From positions 1-64,000 of the forward strand of contig DATJLS010000052.1 of assembly GCA_035509315.1 (NCBI GenBank): a DNA stretch of 64,000 bases, given 5' to 3'. How positions within the stretch are numbered: position 1 is the stretch's first letter; every line of letters begins with the position of its first letter. The notes below the pieces were generated by a model. The model worked only from the letters and a program-made list of their open reading frames with translations, was not told where the DNA came from and did no database searches. Shown here one piece after another: positions 25,992 through 34,853 of the stretch. The translations under genes and the position numbers were made by a program. The stretch comes from JAKAWQ01 sp035509315. Lineage in GTDB: Bacteria; Pseudomonadota; Alphaproteobacteria; Acetobacterales; Acetobacteraceae.

Positions 25992-26669
25992 ATGTCTCAT
26001 TCCCTCTCGCCGTCCGCACCGGCTGATGATGATACGTTCGACCAGACCCTGATCGCTGCGGCTTTCCGGCTTGCCGCGACCGAGGGCTGGCGCAATCTCC
26101 GCATCGCGGCTGCGGCACGCTCCGCCGGTCTGCCGCTTGCCCGCGTCAGACTGCGCTTTCCGACGCGGGGCGTGCTCCTGATCCGGTTCGGACGGCTGGC
26201 CGATGCTGCGGCGCTCGCCGAGCCGGCCGAGGAAGACATCGTGAGGGACCGCCTGTTCGGGATGCTCATGCGTCGGCTCGACGTATTCCAGGCGCATCGG
26301 GAGGGTGTGCTCGCACTCCTTGAAAGCCTGCCCTTCCGCCCGCGCACCACCCTCTTTCTGGGCCTGCTGACGGAGGCCAGCATGGCCTGGATCCTCGGCG
26401 CCGCGGGCGTCGGCACGAGCGGCATCGCCGGCCGGCTTCGCGTGAAGGGGCTTACCGCCGTCTGGATCTGGACGCTGCGTGCCTGGCAGCGCGACCAGAC
26501 AGCGGACCTCGCCCCAACCATGGCCGCCCTCGATGCCGCGCTCAGGCGGGCCGAGCGCGCTGCCGGGTGGCTCTCCTCGATGCCGTTCGCCGGCCCCGCT
26601 CCCAAGACCGCCGTCGCGGACGAGCCCGCGCCGAAGGAAGAGGGCGAGGGAGAGGAAAGCCCGGCCTGA
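25992..26669 (+). CDS. COQ9-like / TetR-fold protein
   Basis: A 225-residue protein with a TetR-like N-terminal HTH (TLIAAAFRLAATEGWRNLRI, LPLARVRLRFPTRGVL). Its C-terminal half resembles COQ9 (VWIWTLRAWQRDQTADLAPT, MAALDAALRRAERAA). Such proteins are often annotated as TetR regulators. The mitochondrial homologue instead binds lipid and assists ubiquinone hydroxylation, and I favour that role. It starts 5 nt after proC. An acidic Glu/Pro tail ends the protein. Confidence 0.78.
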   Translation: MSHSLSPSAPADDDTFDQTLIAAAFRLAATEGWRNLRIAAAARSAGLPLARVRLRFPTRGVLLIRFGRLADAAALAEPAEEDIVRDRLFGMLMRRLDVFQAHREGVLALLESLPFRPRTTLFLGLLTEASMAWILGAAGVGTSGIAGRLRVKGLTAVWIWTLRAWQRDQTADLAPTMAALDAALRRAERAAGWLSSMPFAGPAPKTAVADEPAPKEEGEGEESPA

Positions 26670-26705
26670 CTGGCACGGATGAGACTCTGTCCCCCGGTTT
26701 CCGGC

Positions 26706-26735
26706 TGGGCTAAACCAATTTGGGCTAAACCAATT
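26706..26735 (+). repeat. Perfect tandem 15-bp duplication upstream of the phasin gene
   Basis: Two identical 15-bp units, TGGGCTAAACCAATT, lie head to tail 75 nt upstream of the phasin start. They could be a regulatory direct repeat or a replication-slippage product like the other 15-bp arrays in this window. Confidence 0.85.
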
Positions 26736-26809
26736 GGAGCAGGCGATCGCTTTCGCGGACCGGCCGTCCTGTCCGGCGGGAGCAGGATCGATGCAGAGGA
26801 GATGGCGCC

Positions 26810-27274
26810 ATGGCAGCAAAACCCGGGGAATCGCAAGGCAAGATGGGAGGGGTCGGCATTCCGGACTTCAGCAGCCTCTTCGCCAATCTCAAGATGCCCT
26901 CGCTTGGCGATGTCGAGCCGTTGGTCCGCGCCCATCAACGCAACATGGAAGCGCTCAGCGGGGCCAACCGGGTCGCGCTCGAAGGCGCGCAGGCCTACGC
27001 CAAGCGCCATATGGAGATCATCCAGCAGAGTCTGGCCGAGCTCACCCAGTCGCTTCAGGTGCTGGCCGAGCCGGGCGCGCCTCAGACCAAGGCGGCCCGC
27101 CAAGTGGAGCTGATCAAGCAGGCCTATGAGCGTACCGTGGCCAACATGAAGGAGCTTGGGGACCTGATCCAGCGCTCCAACAATGAGGCGATCCAGCTCC
27201 TTAACCAGCGCTTCGCCGAAGCGATGGACGACATCAAGGGCATGATGTCCAAGTCCGGAGAAGGGACGGCCTGA
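26810..27274 (+). CDS. Phasin-family protein (PHA granule-associated)
   Basis: A 154-residue, mostly helical amphipathic protein of the phasin family (PF09361-type). Typical stretch: RNMEALSGANRVALEGAQAY followed by repeated LxxLxQ helices. Phasins coat polyhydroxyalkanoate granules in the cytoplasm, implying PHA storage; no phaC or phaR is in the window. An RBS (gaggaga) precedes ATG 26810, with a 15-bp direct repeat further upstream. Confidence 0.9.
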   Translation: MAAKPGESQGKMGGVGIPDFSSLFANLKMPSLGDVEPLVRAHQRNMEALSGANRVALEGAQAYAKRHMEIIQQSLAELTQSLQVLAEPGAPQTKAARQVELIKQAYERTVANMKELGDLIQRSNNEAIQLLNQRFAEAMDDIKGMMSKSGEGTA

Positions 27275-27326
27275 GCGAGGGGTCTGCCCGCCCGTCTCTG
27301 TTTTCTTCGATCGCCCGGCGCTTCCG

Positions 27327-28313
27327 ATGCAGCGGCTCGACCAGTTCATGGCGGCAGCCAATGCACGCTACTACGAAGCGGGCGATCCGTTTCGCGAATT
27401 TGCGACCGCGCCTGAGGTCTGTCAGGCCTTTGGCGAGATTCTCGGGCTCTGGGCAGCCATCGTCTGGGCAGGGCTCGGCCGGCCCGATCCGGTTCTGCTG
27501 GTCGAGCTCGGGCCTGGCCGCGGCACGCTGATGGCGGACGCGCTGCGCGCCACGGCCAAGGTGGCGCCGGACTTTCGCGCTGCGCTCCGGCTTCATCTGG
27601 TCGAAACCTCGTCCACCCTGCGCGCCACGCAGGAGGCGCTCCTGCCCGAGGCGACCTGGCATGTGGCGTTCGAGGATGTGCCATCGGGGCCGATGCTGTT
27701 GCTCGCGAACGAGTTCCTCGATGCCCTGCCGATTCGCCAGTTCGTCCATCGCCCATTCGGCTGGACCGAGCGTTTCGTCACGGAGGAAGGCCGCTTCCTT
27801 GAGCGACCAGCCGGCGTATCGGCTCCCAAGACACCGCCCGATATAGCCTTCGGGGCCGTGATCGAACGCTGCGAGCCTGCGCTTCGCCTCGCGTCCAAGC
27901 TCGGCGCGCGATTGCGCACGGCCCCAGGTGCCGCCCTCTTCATCGATTACGGCCCAGCCGAGAGCGCCCCCGGCGAAAGCCTACAAGCCCTGCGTCACGG
28001 CCGGCCGGCCGATCCGCTGGCCGAACCCGGCAGTGCCGATCTCTCCGCGCATGTTGATTTTCAGGCCTTTGCGGCTGCGGCGCAGAGTGCCGGCGCGCTG
28101 GTCTCCGGCCCCCTGCCTCAAGGCCTTTTCCTCGCTCGGCTCGGGCTGTTCCGGCGTCTCGACCGGCTCGCGCAGCACCGCGACCCCGCTATCGCGTCCG
28201 CTCTGCTCGCCGCCGGCCGTCGCCTCACGGAGCCGGACGCCATGGGCAGGCTCTTCAAGGTGCTCGGAATCTCGCATCCGGATGTGCTCGGACTGCCGGG
28301 ATTTTCGCCATGA
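27327..28313 (+). CDS. MidA/NDUFAF7-family SAM-dependent methyltransferase
   Basis: A 328-residue methyltransferase of the MidA family, whose mitochondrial member methylates an arginine of a complex I subunit. Motifs: FATAPEVCQAFGEILGLW, LVELGPGRGTLMADAL (SAM), ANEFLDALPIRQFV and the terminal FKVLGISHP. The N-terminus is about 20 residues shorter than usual, with no better in-frame start upstream. It overlaps pgeF by 4 nt; midA-pgeF is a common alphaproteobacterial pair. Confidence 0.9.
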   Translation: MQRLDQFMAAANARYYEAGDPFREFATAPEVCQAFGEILGLWAAIVWAGLGRPDPVLLVELGPGRGTLMADALRATAKVAPDFRAALRLHLVETSSTLRATQEALLPEATWHVAFEDVPSGPMLLLANEFLDALPIRQFVHRPFGWTERFVTEEGRFLERPAGVSAPKTPPDIAFGAVIERCEPALRLASKLGARLRTAPGAALFIDYGPAESAPGESLQALRHGRPADPLAEPGSADLSAHVDFQAFAAAAQSAGALVSGPLPQGLFLARLGLFRRLDRLAQHRDPAIASALLAAGRRLTEPDAMGRLFKVLGISHPDVLGLPGFSP

Positions 28314-29089
28314 CCAGTATCGCCCCTGCCCTCGGCGTCGCCGGGCTCGGTGCGCCGCATGGTTTCTTCACCCGCCATGGCGGCGTCTCCTCCGGCCCCT
28401 ACGCGACGCTCAATTGCGGGCTTGCAAGTGGCGATGCGCGCGAAGCCGTGCTCGAGAACCGGGCACGGGCCGCGCGGGCCGTCGGTGCCGACCCTGCCCG
28501 GCTCTTTTTGCTGAGGCAGGTGCATGGGGCGATGGTCACGCACGTCGGTGACTCATCGTGGGATCCGGGCGCAGGACCGGAAGGGGATGCCATGGTGAGC
28601 AAGCAGCCTGGGGCGACCCTCGGCATCGTCACCGCTGATTGCGCTCCCGTGCTGCTCGTCGACGCCGAGGCCGGTGTCATCGGTGCTGCCCATGCCGGCT
28701 GGCGCGGCGCGGTTGCGGGTGTGCTCGAGGCAACGCTTGCCGCCATGCGGTCCCTCGGCGCCACGCCGGCGCGCATCCGCGCCGCCATCGGCCCCGCGAT
28801 CCATCAGCCCTCCTACGAGGTTGGCCCCGATCTTCGCGATTCGGTGCTCGGCAACGATCCGGGAGATGAGCGGTTCTTCGCGGCCGGGCGCCGCGAGGAT
28901 CGCTGGTTCTTCGACCTGCCGGGATATTGCGCGGCGCGGCTCACCACTGCCGGCATCGGCCCCATCACCACCCTTGCGGCGGATACGGCCGCCGATCCTG
29001 CGCGTTTCTTCAGCCACCGCCGCCGCACCCTCGCCGGCGGCGGACCGATCGGACACCAGATCTCGCTGATCATGCTGCCTGCCTCATGA
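28310..29089 (+). CDS. pgeF: Peptidoglycan editing factor PgeF (YfiH/laccase-domain)
   Basis: A 259-residue YfiH-family protein. Metal or catalytic residues are visible in LRQVHGAMV, VTADCAPVLLVD and GAAHAGWRGAVAGVLE (the conserved His-Cys-His arrangement). Older annotations say polyphenol oxidase; in E. coli the protein removes mis-incorporated residues from peptidoglycan precursors. It starts in an ATGA overlap with midA and ends in an ATGA overlap with the lipoprotein gene. Confidence 0.92.
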   Translation: MTSIAPALGVAGLGAPHGFFTRHGGVSSGPYATLNCGLASGDAREAVLENRARAARAVGADPARLFLLRQVHGAMVTHVGDSSWDPGAGPEGDAMVSKQPGATLGIVTADCAPVLLVDAEAGVIGAAHAGWRGAVAGVLEATLAAMRSLGATPARIRAAIGPAIHQPSYEVGPDLRDSVLGNDPGDERFFAAGRREDRWFFDLPGYCAARLTTAGIGPITTLAADTAADPARFFSHRRRTLAGGGPIGHQISLIMLPAS

Positions 29090-29949
29090 GGGCTTGGCCG
29101 CTCCTGCTCCTGCCTCTCGCCCTCGCCGGCTGCGGCGACTTCCCCCGTCCCTTCCAGGGCAATCCGGGGGCGGTGGCGCTTCGCCTTGCCGTGCCGCCGC
29201 CACCCTTGCTCGCGGTGCCTGCTCCGCCCACGGCCCTGCTCTCCGATGCCGCGAGCCGGACCTTCGCCGCGGATGTCGCAACGGCGCTGGCTGACCGTAC
29301 CATTCCCGCTGTCGCGGCTCCGACCCGTCGAGGAGACTGGCAGCTTGCGATCGGAGCCTCGCTCGAAGGGGGGCAGGTGATCCCGCGCTACACCGTGATC
29401 GACCCGATCAGACACACTCAGGGTGCGATCTCCGGCAAGCCTGTACCGGCGGACACCTGGGCGAATGGCGATCCCGCCGCCCTCAAGGAAGCCGCGAACG
29501 CGGACGCTCCGGCGATTGCCACCTTGCTCACCGATATCGATGCCAGGCTCAAGCGCAGCAATCCCGCCAGCCTGATGAACCGGGAGGCGAAGGTCTATTT
29601 CGCCGGCGTAGTAAATGCGCCCTATGACGGGGACATAGAGCTTGCCCACGCGCTTCGCGCCGATCTTCCCGGAGTCGGCGTCCCGCTCCAAAGTGCCAAG
29701 AAGGGTGCGGATTTCACGGTGCTTGGCCAAGTCAAGGTAACGCCGGCGCCCGATCCGGGCCAGGTACGGGTCGAGCTGCAATGGGTGGTGACGGACGCGG
29801 AGGGGCGGGAACGCGGCCGCGTTGTCCAGCTCAATGACGTGCCGCTCAAGACCATCGACCCGAGCTGGGCGGAGGTCGCCCCGATGATCACCGAGCAGGC
29901 TGCTTCGGGCATCCACGAGCTCATCGAGAAGGCGCGCGAGGCGCCGTGA
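29086..29949 (+). CDS. Predicted lipoprotein of unknown function
   Basis: A 287-residue protein with a lipobox (LALAG-C16) after a short Leu-rich signal. A Pro/Ala-rich linker to about residue 50 leads into a domain with alternating strands and helices (QVKVTPAPDPGQVRVELQWV). No enzymatic motif is seen. It is translationally coupled to pgeF and should be anchored in the cell envelope. Confidence 0.8.
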   Translation: MRAWPLLLLPLALAGCGDFPRPFQGNPGAVALRLAVPPPPLLAVPAPPTALLSDAASRTFAADVATALADRTIPAVAAPTRRGDWQLAIGASLEGGQVIPRYTVIDPIRHTQGAISGKPVPADTWANGDPAALKEAANADAPAIATLLTDIDARLKRSNPASLMNREAKVYFAGVVNAPYDGDIELAHALRADLPGVGVPLQSAKKGADFTVLGQVKVTPAPDPGQVRVELQWVVTDAEGRERGRVVQLNDVPLKTIDPSWAEVAPMITEQAASGIHELIEKAREAP

Positions 29950-29982
29950 GAATTTCGCCGGCCTCGAATCCCATCGGCCCCG

Positions 29983-30024
29983 GTCTCATAGGCAGAGTCT
30001 CATGGGCAGGGTCTCATGGACAGT
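29983..30024 (+). repeat. Tandem 14-bp repeat, 3 units, upstream of prs
   Basis: Three consecutive 14-bp units of GTCTCATGGGCAGG-type sequence start at 29983, 29997 and 30011 with a few substitutions. Non-coding, between the lipoprotein gene and prs. Confidence 0.8.
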
Positions 30025-30084
30025 ATGGAGACGCGTTGCTAGAAGGCGCGCGGCCGCGCACCCACCCGTGCGTTCCCACCCCGC

Positions 30085-30114
30085 GCGTCCCCATAAAGTT
30101 TGTCCCCATAAGGT
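30085..30114 (+). repeat. Tandem 15-bp repeat, 2 units, in the prs leader
   Basis: Units GTCCCCATAAAGTTT and GTCCCCATAAGGTTT differ at one base; a degenerate third unit (CTCCCCACTGGGCGC) may follow. The array lies 40-70 nt upstream of the prs start codon, so it is probably in the leader or promoter. Confidence 0.8.
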
Positions 30115-30154
30115 TTCTCCCCACTGGGCGCGCTCTCGATCGGACTCCGTGCGC

Positions 30155-31087
<933 letters not shown>

Positions 31088-31109
31088 ATCCGGAGGAGAA
31101 TCACGCCCG

Positions 31110-31736
31110 ATGAAGCTCTTCTATTCGCCCGGTGCCTGCTCTCTCGGCATCCATCTTCTGCTCGAGGAGATCGGCAAGCCTTATGAGCTTTCCCTCCTCC
31201 CGATCCGAAACGGCGCGCAGCTCGAGCCAGAATTCACCGCGATCAACCCGAAATCGAAGGTGCCCACCCTCATTCGCGACGATGGTTCGGTGCTGACCGA
31301 GTTCCCGGCGATCGCCTTTTGGCTGGCCCGCACCAACCCTGAGGCGCGTCTGCTGCCGCCGGATGTCGAGGGTCAGGCGCGGGCGCTCGAGGCGATCGAC
31401 TATGCGGTTGCAACCATCCATATGCAGGGATTCACCAGGATCGTCCGGCCCGAGAATTTTTCTCCTGATCCCGCCGAAGCAGAGAAGGAGAAGGTGAGGG
31501 CGCGCGGGCGCGAGATTTTCGAGAAGGGCCTTGCCCTCACGGACAAGTCCCTGAACGGCAAGCGATACGTTGTCGGCCCTTTCTCGATTGCCGATGCGGC
31601 GCTCTTCTATGTCGAATTTTGGGCGTCGAGCCGAGCCAATATCGCGCTTCCCGCCAATTGCGCTGCCCATTATGGGCGCATGAAGGCGCGCCCGGCCGTC
31701 GCCCGGGCGCTCGAGCAGGAAGGACTCGCCGACTGA
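31110..31736 (+). CDS. Glutathione S-transferase
   Basis: Cytosolic 208-residue GST. The thioredoxin-fold N-terminus is MKLFYSPGACSLGIHLLLEE, with SPGACS resembling beta-class catalytic Ser/Cys positions, then KSKVPTLIRDDGSVLTE at the glutathione site. The C-terminal helical domain contains YVVGPFSIADAALFYVEFW. A Shine-Dalgarno (ggaggag) precedes ATG. Substrate unknown. It abuts the histidine phosphatase gene with no gap. Confidence 0.9.
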   Translation: MKLFYSPGACSLGIHLLLEEIGKPYELSLLPIRNGAQLEPEFTAINPKSKVPTLIRDDGSVLTEFPAIAFWLARTNPEARLLPPDVEGQARALEAIDYAVATIHMQGFTRIVRPENFSPDPAEAEKEKVRARGREIFEKGLALTDKSLNGKRYVVGPFSIADAALFYVEFWASSRANIALPANCAAHYGRMKARPAVARALEQEGLAD

Positions 31737-32336
31737 ATGTTGCCGGCAATCGGATTCTGGTTCCTTCGTCACGGCGAGACAGACTGGAATGCCAAGGGCC
31801 TTTCCCAGGGGGCGGTGGATGTGCCGCTCAATGCGAACGGCGAGGCACAGGCCGAACGTGCTGCCGCGCTCCTCAAGGGTACCGGCATCGCAACCATCGT
31901 CGCCTCTCCGCTCGCCCGTGCCCGCCGCACCGCCGAGATGGTCGCCGCGGCGCTCGGCCTTCCCATCAGCTTCGATCCGGAGCTGCGGGAGGTCGCCTTT
32001 GCCGGGCGGGAAGGCCAGCCGCTTGGCCCCTGGTATGACGAATGGGTGGCCGGCATGGCGACCCCAATGGGCGCCGAATCCTTCGCCGAGCTCGCGACAC
32101 GTGCCAAATGCGCGGTGACCCAAGCGCTCGCCCTGCCGGCTCCTGTCCTGATCGTCTCGCACGGCGCACTCTTCCGTGCGCTCCGCGCGGTCATGGGTCT
32201 TCCCGTCACCGTCCGCACGCCGAACGCCGTGCCGATCTTCTGCGCCCCACCGCCGCCCGCTGTGCCGGGGGAGCCTTGGTCGCTGCGCGCGGCCGGGGCC
32301 CTGCCTCTCGTCGGCGATCCTGGGATCAGCGGATAA
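31737..32336 (+). CDS. Histidine phosphatase-family protein
   Basis: A 199-residue member of the phosphoglycerate mutase-like superfamily with the catalytic FLRHGETDWN near the N-terminus, SPLARARRTAEM, and the second His in IVSHGALFRALR. Likely a small-metabolite phosphatase. ATG 31737 immediately follows the GST stop codon. Confidence 0.9.
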   Translation: MLPAIGFWFLRHGETDWNAKGLSQGAVDVPLNANGEAQAERAAALLKGTGIATIVASPLARARRTAEMVAAALGLPISFDPELREVAFAGREGQPLGPWYDEWVAGMATPMGAESFAELATRAKCAVTQALALPAPVLIVSHGALFRALRAVMGLPVTVRTPNAVPIFCAPPPPAVPGEPWSLRAAGALPLVGDPGISG

Positions 32337-32439
32337 TCTCGACGTAAGGCCGTTGCGCCGCATCGGATGATCGGCTAGATGGTCCGCCGCGCTGGCGCCG
32401 AAGGGTGCCGGCGCGTGATGTTTTGAAGGGGGGCTGTTC

Positions 32440-33138
32440 ATGGCCAACCGGGTGACGATCGAAGCCGAACAGCGGCAAAGAGGCGGTAAGGGCGCTGCCC
32501 GCGCGACGCGCCGCGCCGGCAAGGTGCCTGGCGTGGTGTACGGCGCGAGCCGGCCGCCGGAACTCATCGCGCTCGACCCGCGGGTGGTGCTGCGTGAGAT
32601 CCACCATAGCGGCTGGCGCTCGCGCATCTACGATCTCACGCTCGCCGGAACGGCCACCCGCGCCCTGCTCCGTGACGTCCAGGTCCACCCTCTGACCGAC
32701 CTGCCCGAGCATGTGGACTTTCAGCGCCTCACCGCCGGTCAGCCGATCCGCGTCGCCGTTGATGTTCTGTTCACCAACGAGGTGGCCAGCCCGGGCCTGA
32801 AGCGCGGTGGAGTCCTCAATATCGTGCGCCACAGCGTCGATGTGTATTGCGATCCGGAAAAGGTGCCGGATCATTTCGAGGCCGATCTTGGCGGCCTCGA
32901 CATCAATGATACCGTGCGCTGGTCGAGCCTGAAAAATACCGAGGGAACGCGCCCGATCATCGCCGATCGGGACTTCGTCGTCGCCTCGGTCGCTCCGCCC
33001 ACCAAGATGGCCGAAGTCACCGCCGAAGCCCCAGTTGCAGCGACGGCTGCAGCCACGCCTGCCGGAGCGGCCAAGCCGGCCACGGCCGCGAAGCCGACTG
33101 CGTCTGCGAAGCCGGCTGCGTCTGCGAAGAAGGAGTGA
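32440..33138 (+). CDS. rplY: 50S ribosomal protein L25/general stress protein Ctc
   Basis: Long (Ctc-type) L25 of 232 residues that binds 5S rRNA. The N-terminal domain (GGKGAARATRRAGKVPGVVY) and TL5-type C-terminal domain (KRGGVLNIVRHSVDVYC) are both present. The last ~35 residues are an Ala/Lys/Pro repeat tail (ATAAKPTASAKPAASAKKE) with an 18-bp DNA repeat (gcgtctgcgaagccggct). Upstream of pth, the usual order. Confidence 0.96.
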   Translation: MANRVTIEAEQRQRGGKGAARATRRAGKVPGVVYGASRPPELIALDPRVVLREIHHSGWRSRIYDLTLAGTATRALLRDVQVHPLTDLPEHVDFQRLTAGQPIRVAVDVLFTNEVASPGLKRGGVLNIVRHSVDVYCDPEKVPDHFEADLGGLDINDTVRWSSLKNTEGTRPIIADRDFVVASVAPPTKMAEVTAEAPVAATAAATPAGAAKPATAAKPTASAKPAASAKKE

Positions 33139-33183
33139 TCTTCGCTTCGTCGAGGCGGGCCCCATCGAAGCGGGGGTAGGCCT

Positions 33184-33762
33184 GTGCTGCTTTGGGTTGG
33201 GCTCGGCAATCCCGAGCCCGGCATGGTGTTCAACCGGCACAATATCGGGTTCATGGCGCTGGACACGATTGTTGCGCGCCATGGGTTTTCCGACTGGCGG
33301 CGGCGGTTTCGCGGCCTGATCGCCGAGGGGATGGTCGGTGGGCAGAAGGTGCTGGCCTTGAAGCCGCTCACCTACATGAATCTTTCCGGGGAATCGGTGC
33401 AGGCGACAGCAAGTTTTTACAAATTGCCCGTGGGCGCGATCACGGTCTTTCACGACGAGATCGATCTTGCCCCCGGCAAGGTGCGGGTGAAGCTGGACGG
33501 CGGTGCCGCCGGACATAACGGGTTGCGCAGCATCGACCGCTCCCTGGGGGATCAGGGCTATTGGCGGGTGCGGCTCGGGGTCGGCCATCCCGGAAAGGAG
33601 CGGGTGCTTGGCCATGTGCTTGGGGATTTCTCGCGCCAGGATCGGGAAGAATGGCTTGAAGCGCTGCTTGGCGCAGTGGCGGAGCAGGCGCCCCTGCTGG
33701 TCGAAGAGCGGGCGGAAGCCTTCATGTCCAAGGTCGCTTCGGCGATCCAGGGACCGGCCTGA
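33184..33762 (+). CDS. pth: Peptidyl-tRNA hydrolase
   Basis: Recycles peptidyl-tRNA. 192 residues with WVGLGNPEPGMVFNRHNIGF (catalytic His), LTYMNLSGESV, FHDEIDLAPGKV and GGAAGHNGLRSI. GTG 33184 is the start that fits the family. Ends with a 1-nt overlap to ychF (TGATG). Confidence 0.96.
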   Translation: MLLWVGLGNPEPGMVFNRHNIGFMALDTIVARHGFSDWRRRFRGLIAEGMVGGQKVLALKPLTYMNLSGESVQATASFYKLPVGAITVFHDEIDLAPGKVRVKLDGGAAGHNGLRSIDRSLGDQGYWRVRLGVGHPGKERVLGHVLGDFSRQDREEWLEALLGAVAEQAPLLVEERAEAFMSKVASAIQGPA

Positions 33763-34853
33763 TGGGATTTCGTTGCGGCATCGTTGGCTTGCCGAATGTC
33801 GGCAAATCGACGCTTTTCAACGCGCTTGCCGAGACCGCAGCGGCGGAGGCTGCAAACTATCCCTTTTGCACCATTGAGCCGAACATTGGTCGGGTGGCGG
33901 TGCCGGACCCGCGGCTCGGGGTGTTGGCAGGCATTGCGAAGTCGGCTCGGATCGTGCCCACGAGTCTCGAGTTCGTCGATATCGCCGGGTTGGTGCGGGG
34001 GGCTTCCAAAGGAGAAGGGCTCGGCAACCAGTTCCTCGCGCATATCCGCGAGGTCGATGCGATCGTCCATGTGCTGCGCTGCTTCGAGGATCCTGACATC
34101 ACGCATGTGGAGGGCGGGGTCGATCCGCTACGCGATGCGGAGATCGTCGAGACTGAGCTGATGCTTGCGGATCTCGAGAGCCTCGAGCGTCGGCTTTCGG
34201 GGCTTGAGAAGCGCGCGCGCGGCGGCGACCGGGAGAGCCAGGCACAGCTTGCGGTGATCGGGCCGCTCCTGGAAGCCTTGCGTGCCGGGCGGCCGGCCCG
34301 CAGCGTGTTTGAGCGGGATGAGGAGGCGGTGCGGCGGCTGCAGCTGCTGACGGCGAAGCCTGTCGTCTATGTCTGCAATGTCGAGGAGGCCGCCGCTGCC
34401 AGCGGCAATGCGTTCTCCCGCCTCGTGGCCGAGCGCGCCGCGGAGGAGGGCGCGCGGGCGATCATTGTCTCCGCCGCGATCGAGGCGGAGATCAGCCGTT
34501 TGCCTCCGGCCGAACGGGGGGAGTTCCTAACCGGGCTCGGATTGGCCGATTCCGGCCTCGACCGGGTCATTCGTGCCGGGTACGACCTGCTCCGGCTGAT
34601 CACGTTTTTCACGGCAGGCCCGAAAGAAGCACGAGCCTGGACGATCGTGCGCGGGACGCTCGCGCCGCAGGCGGCCGGCGTCATTCACGGCGATTTCGAG
34701 CACGGCTTCATCGCCGCCGAGACGATCTCCTATGAGGATTACGTTGCCTGCGGCGGCGAGGTGGGCGCGAGAGAGAAGGGCCGGATGCGCATCGAGGGGC
34801 GGGATTATGTGGTGCAGGACGGCGATGTGATGCTGTTTCGTTTCAATGTCTGA
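33762..34853 (+). CDS. ychF: Redox-regulated ATPase YchF
   Basis: OBG-family P-loop ATPase, 363 residues. GIVGLPNVGKSTLFNAL (G1), DIAGLVRGASKGEGLGNQFL (G3) and YVCNVEEAA in place of NKxD, the change that gives YchF ATP preference. A TGS-like C-terminal domain follows (FFTAGPKEARAWTI, HGDFEHGFIAAETI). Coupled to pth, as in many alphaproteobacteria. Confidence 0.97.
   Translation: MGFRCGIVGLPNVGKSTLFNALAETAAAEAANYPFCTIEPNIGRVAVPDPRLGVLAGIAKSARIVPTSLEFVDIAGLVRGASKGEGLGNQFLAHIREVDAIVHVLRCFEDPDITHVEGGVDPLRDAEIVETELMLADLESLERRLSGLEKRARGGDRESQAQLAVIGPLLEALRAGRPARSVFERDEEAVRRLQLLTAKPVVYVCNVEEAAAASGNAFSRLVAERAAEEGARAIIVSAAIEAEISRLPPAERGEFLTGLGLADSGLDRVIRAGYDLLRLITFFTAGPKEARAWTIVRGTLAPQAAGVIHGDFEHGFIAAETISYEDYVACGGEVGAREKGRMRIEGRDYVVQDGDVMLFRFNV

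Noticed and set aside
24395..30114. CRISPR-like direct repeats
   Set aside because: Units are contiguous 14-15 bp tandems with no spacers, different at each locus, and no cas gene is present.
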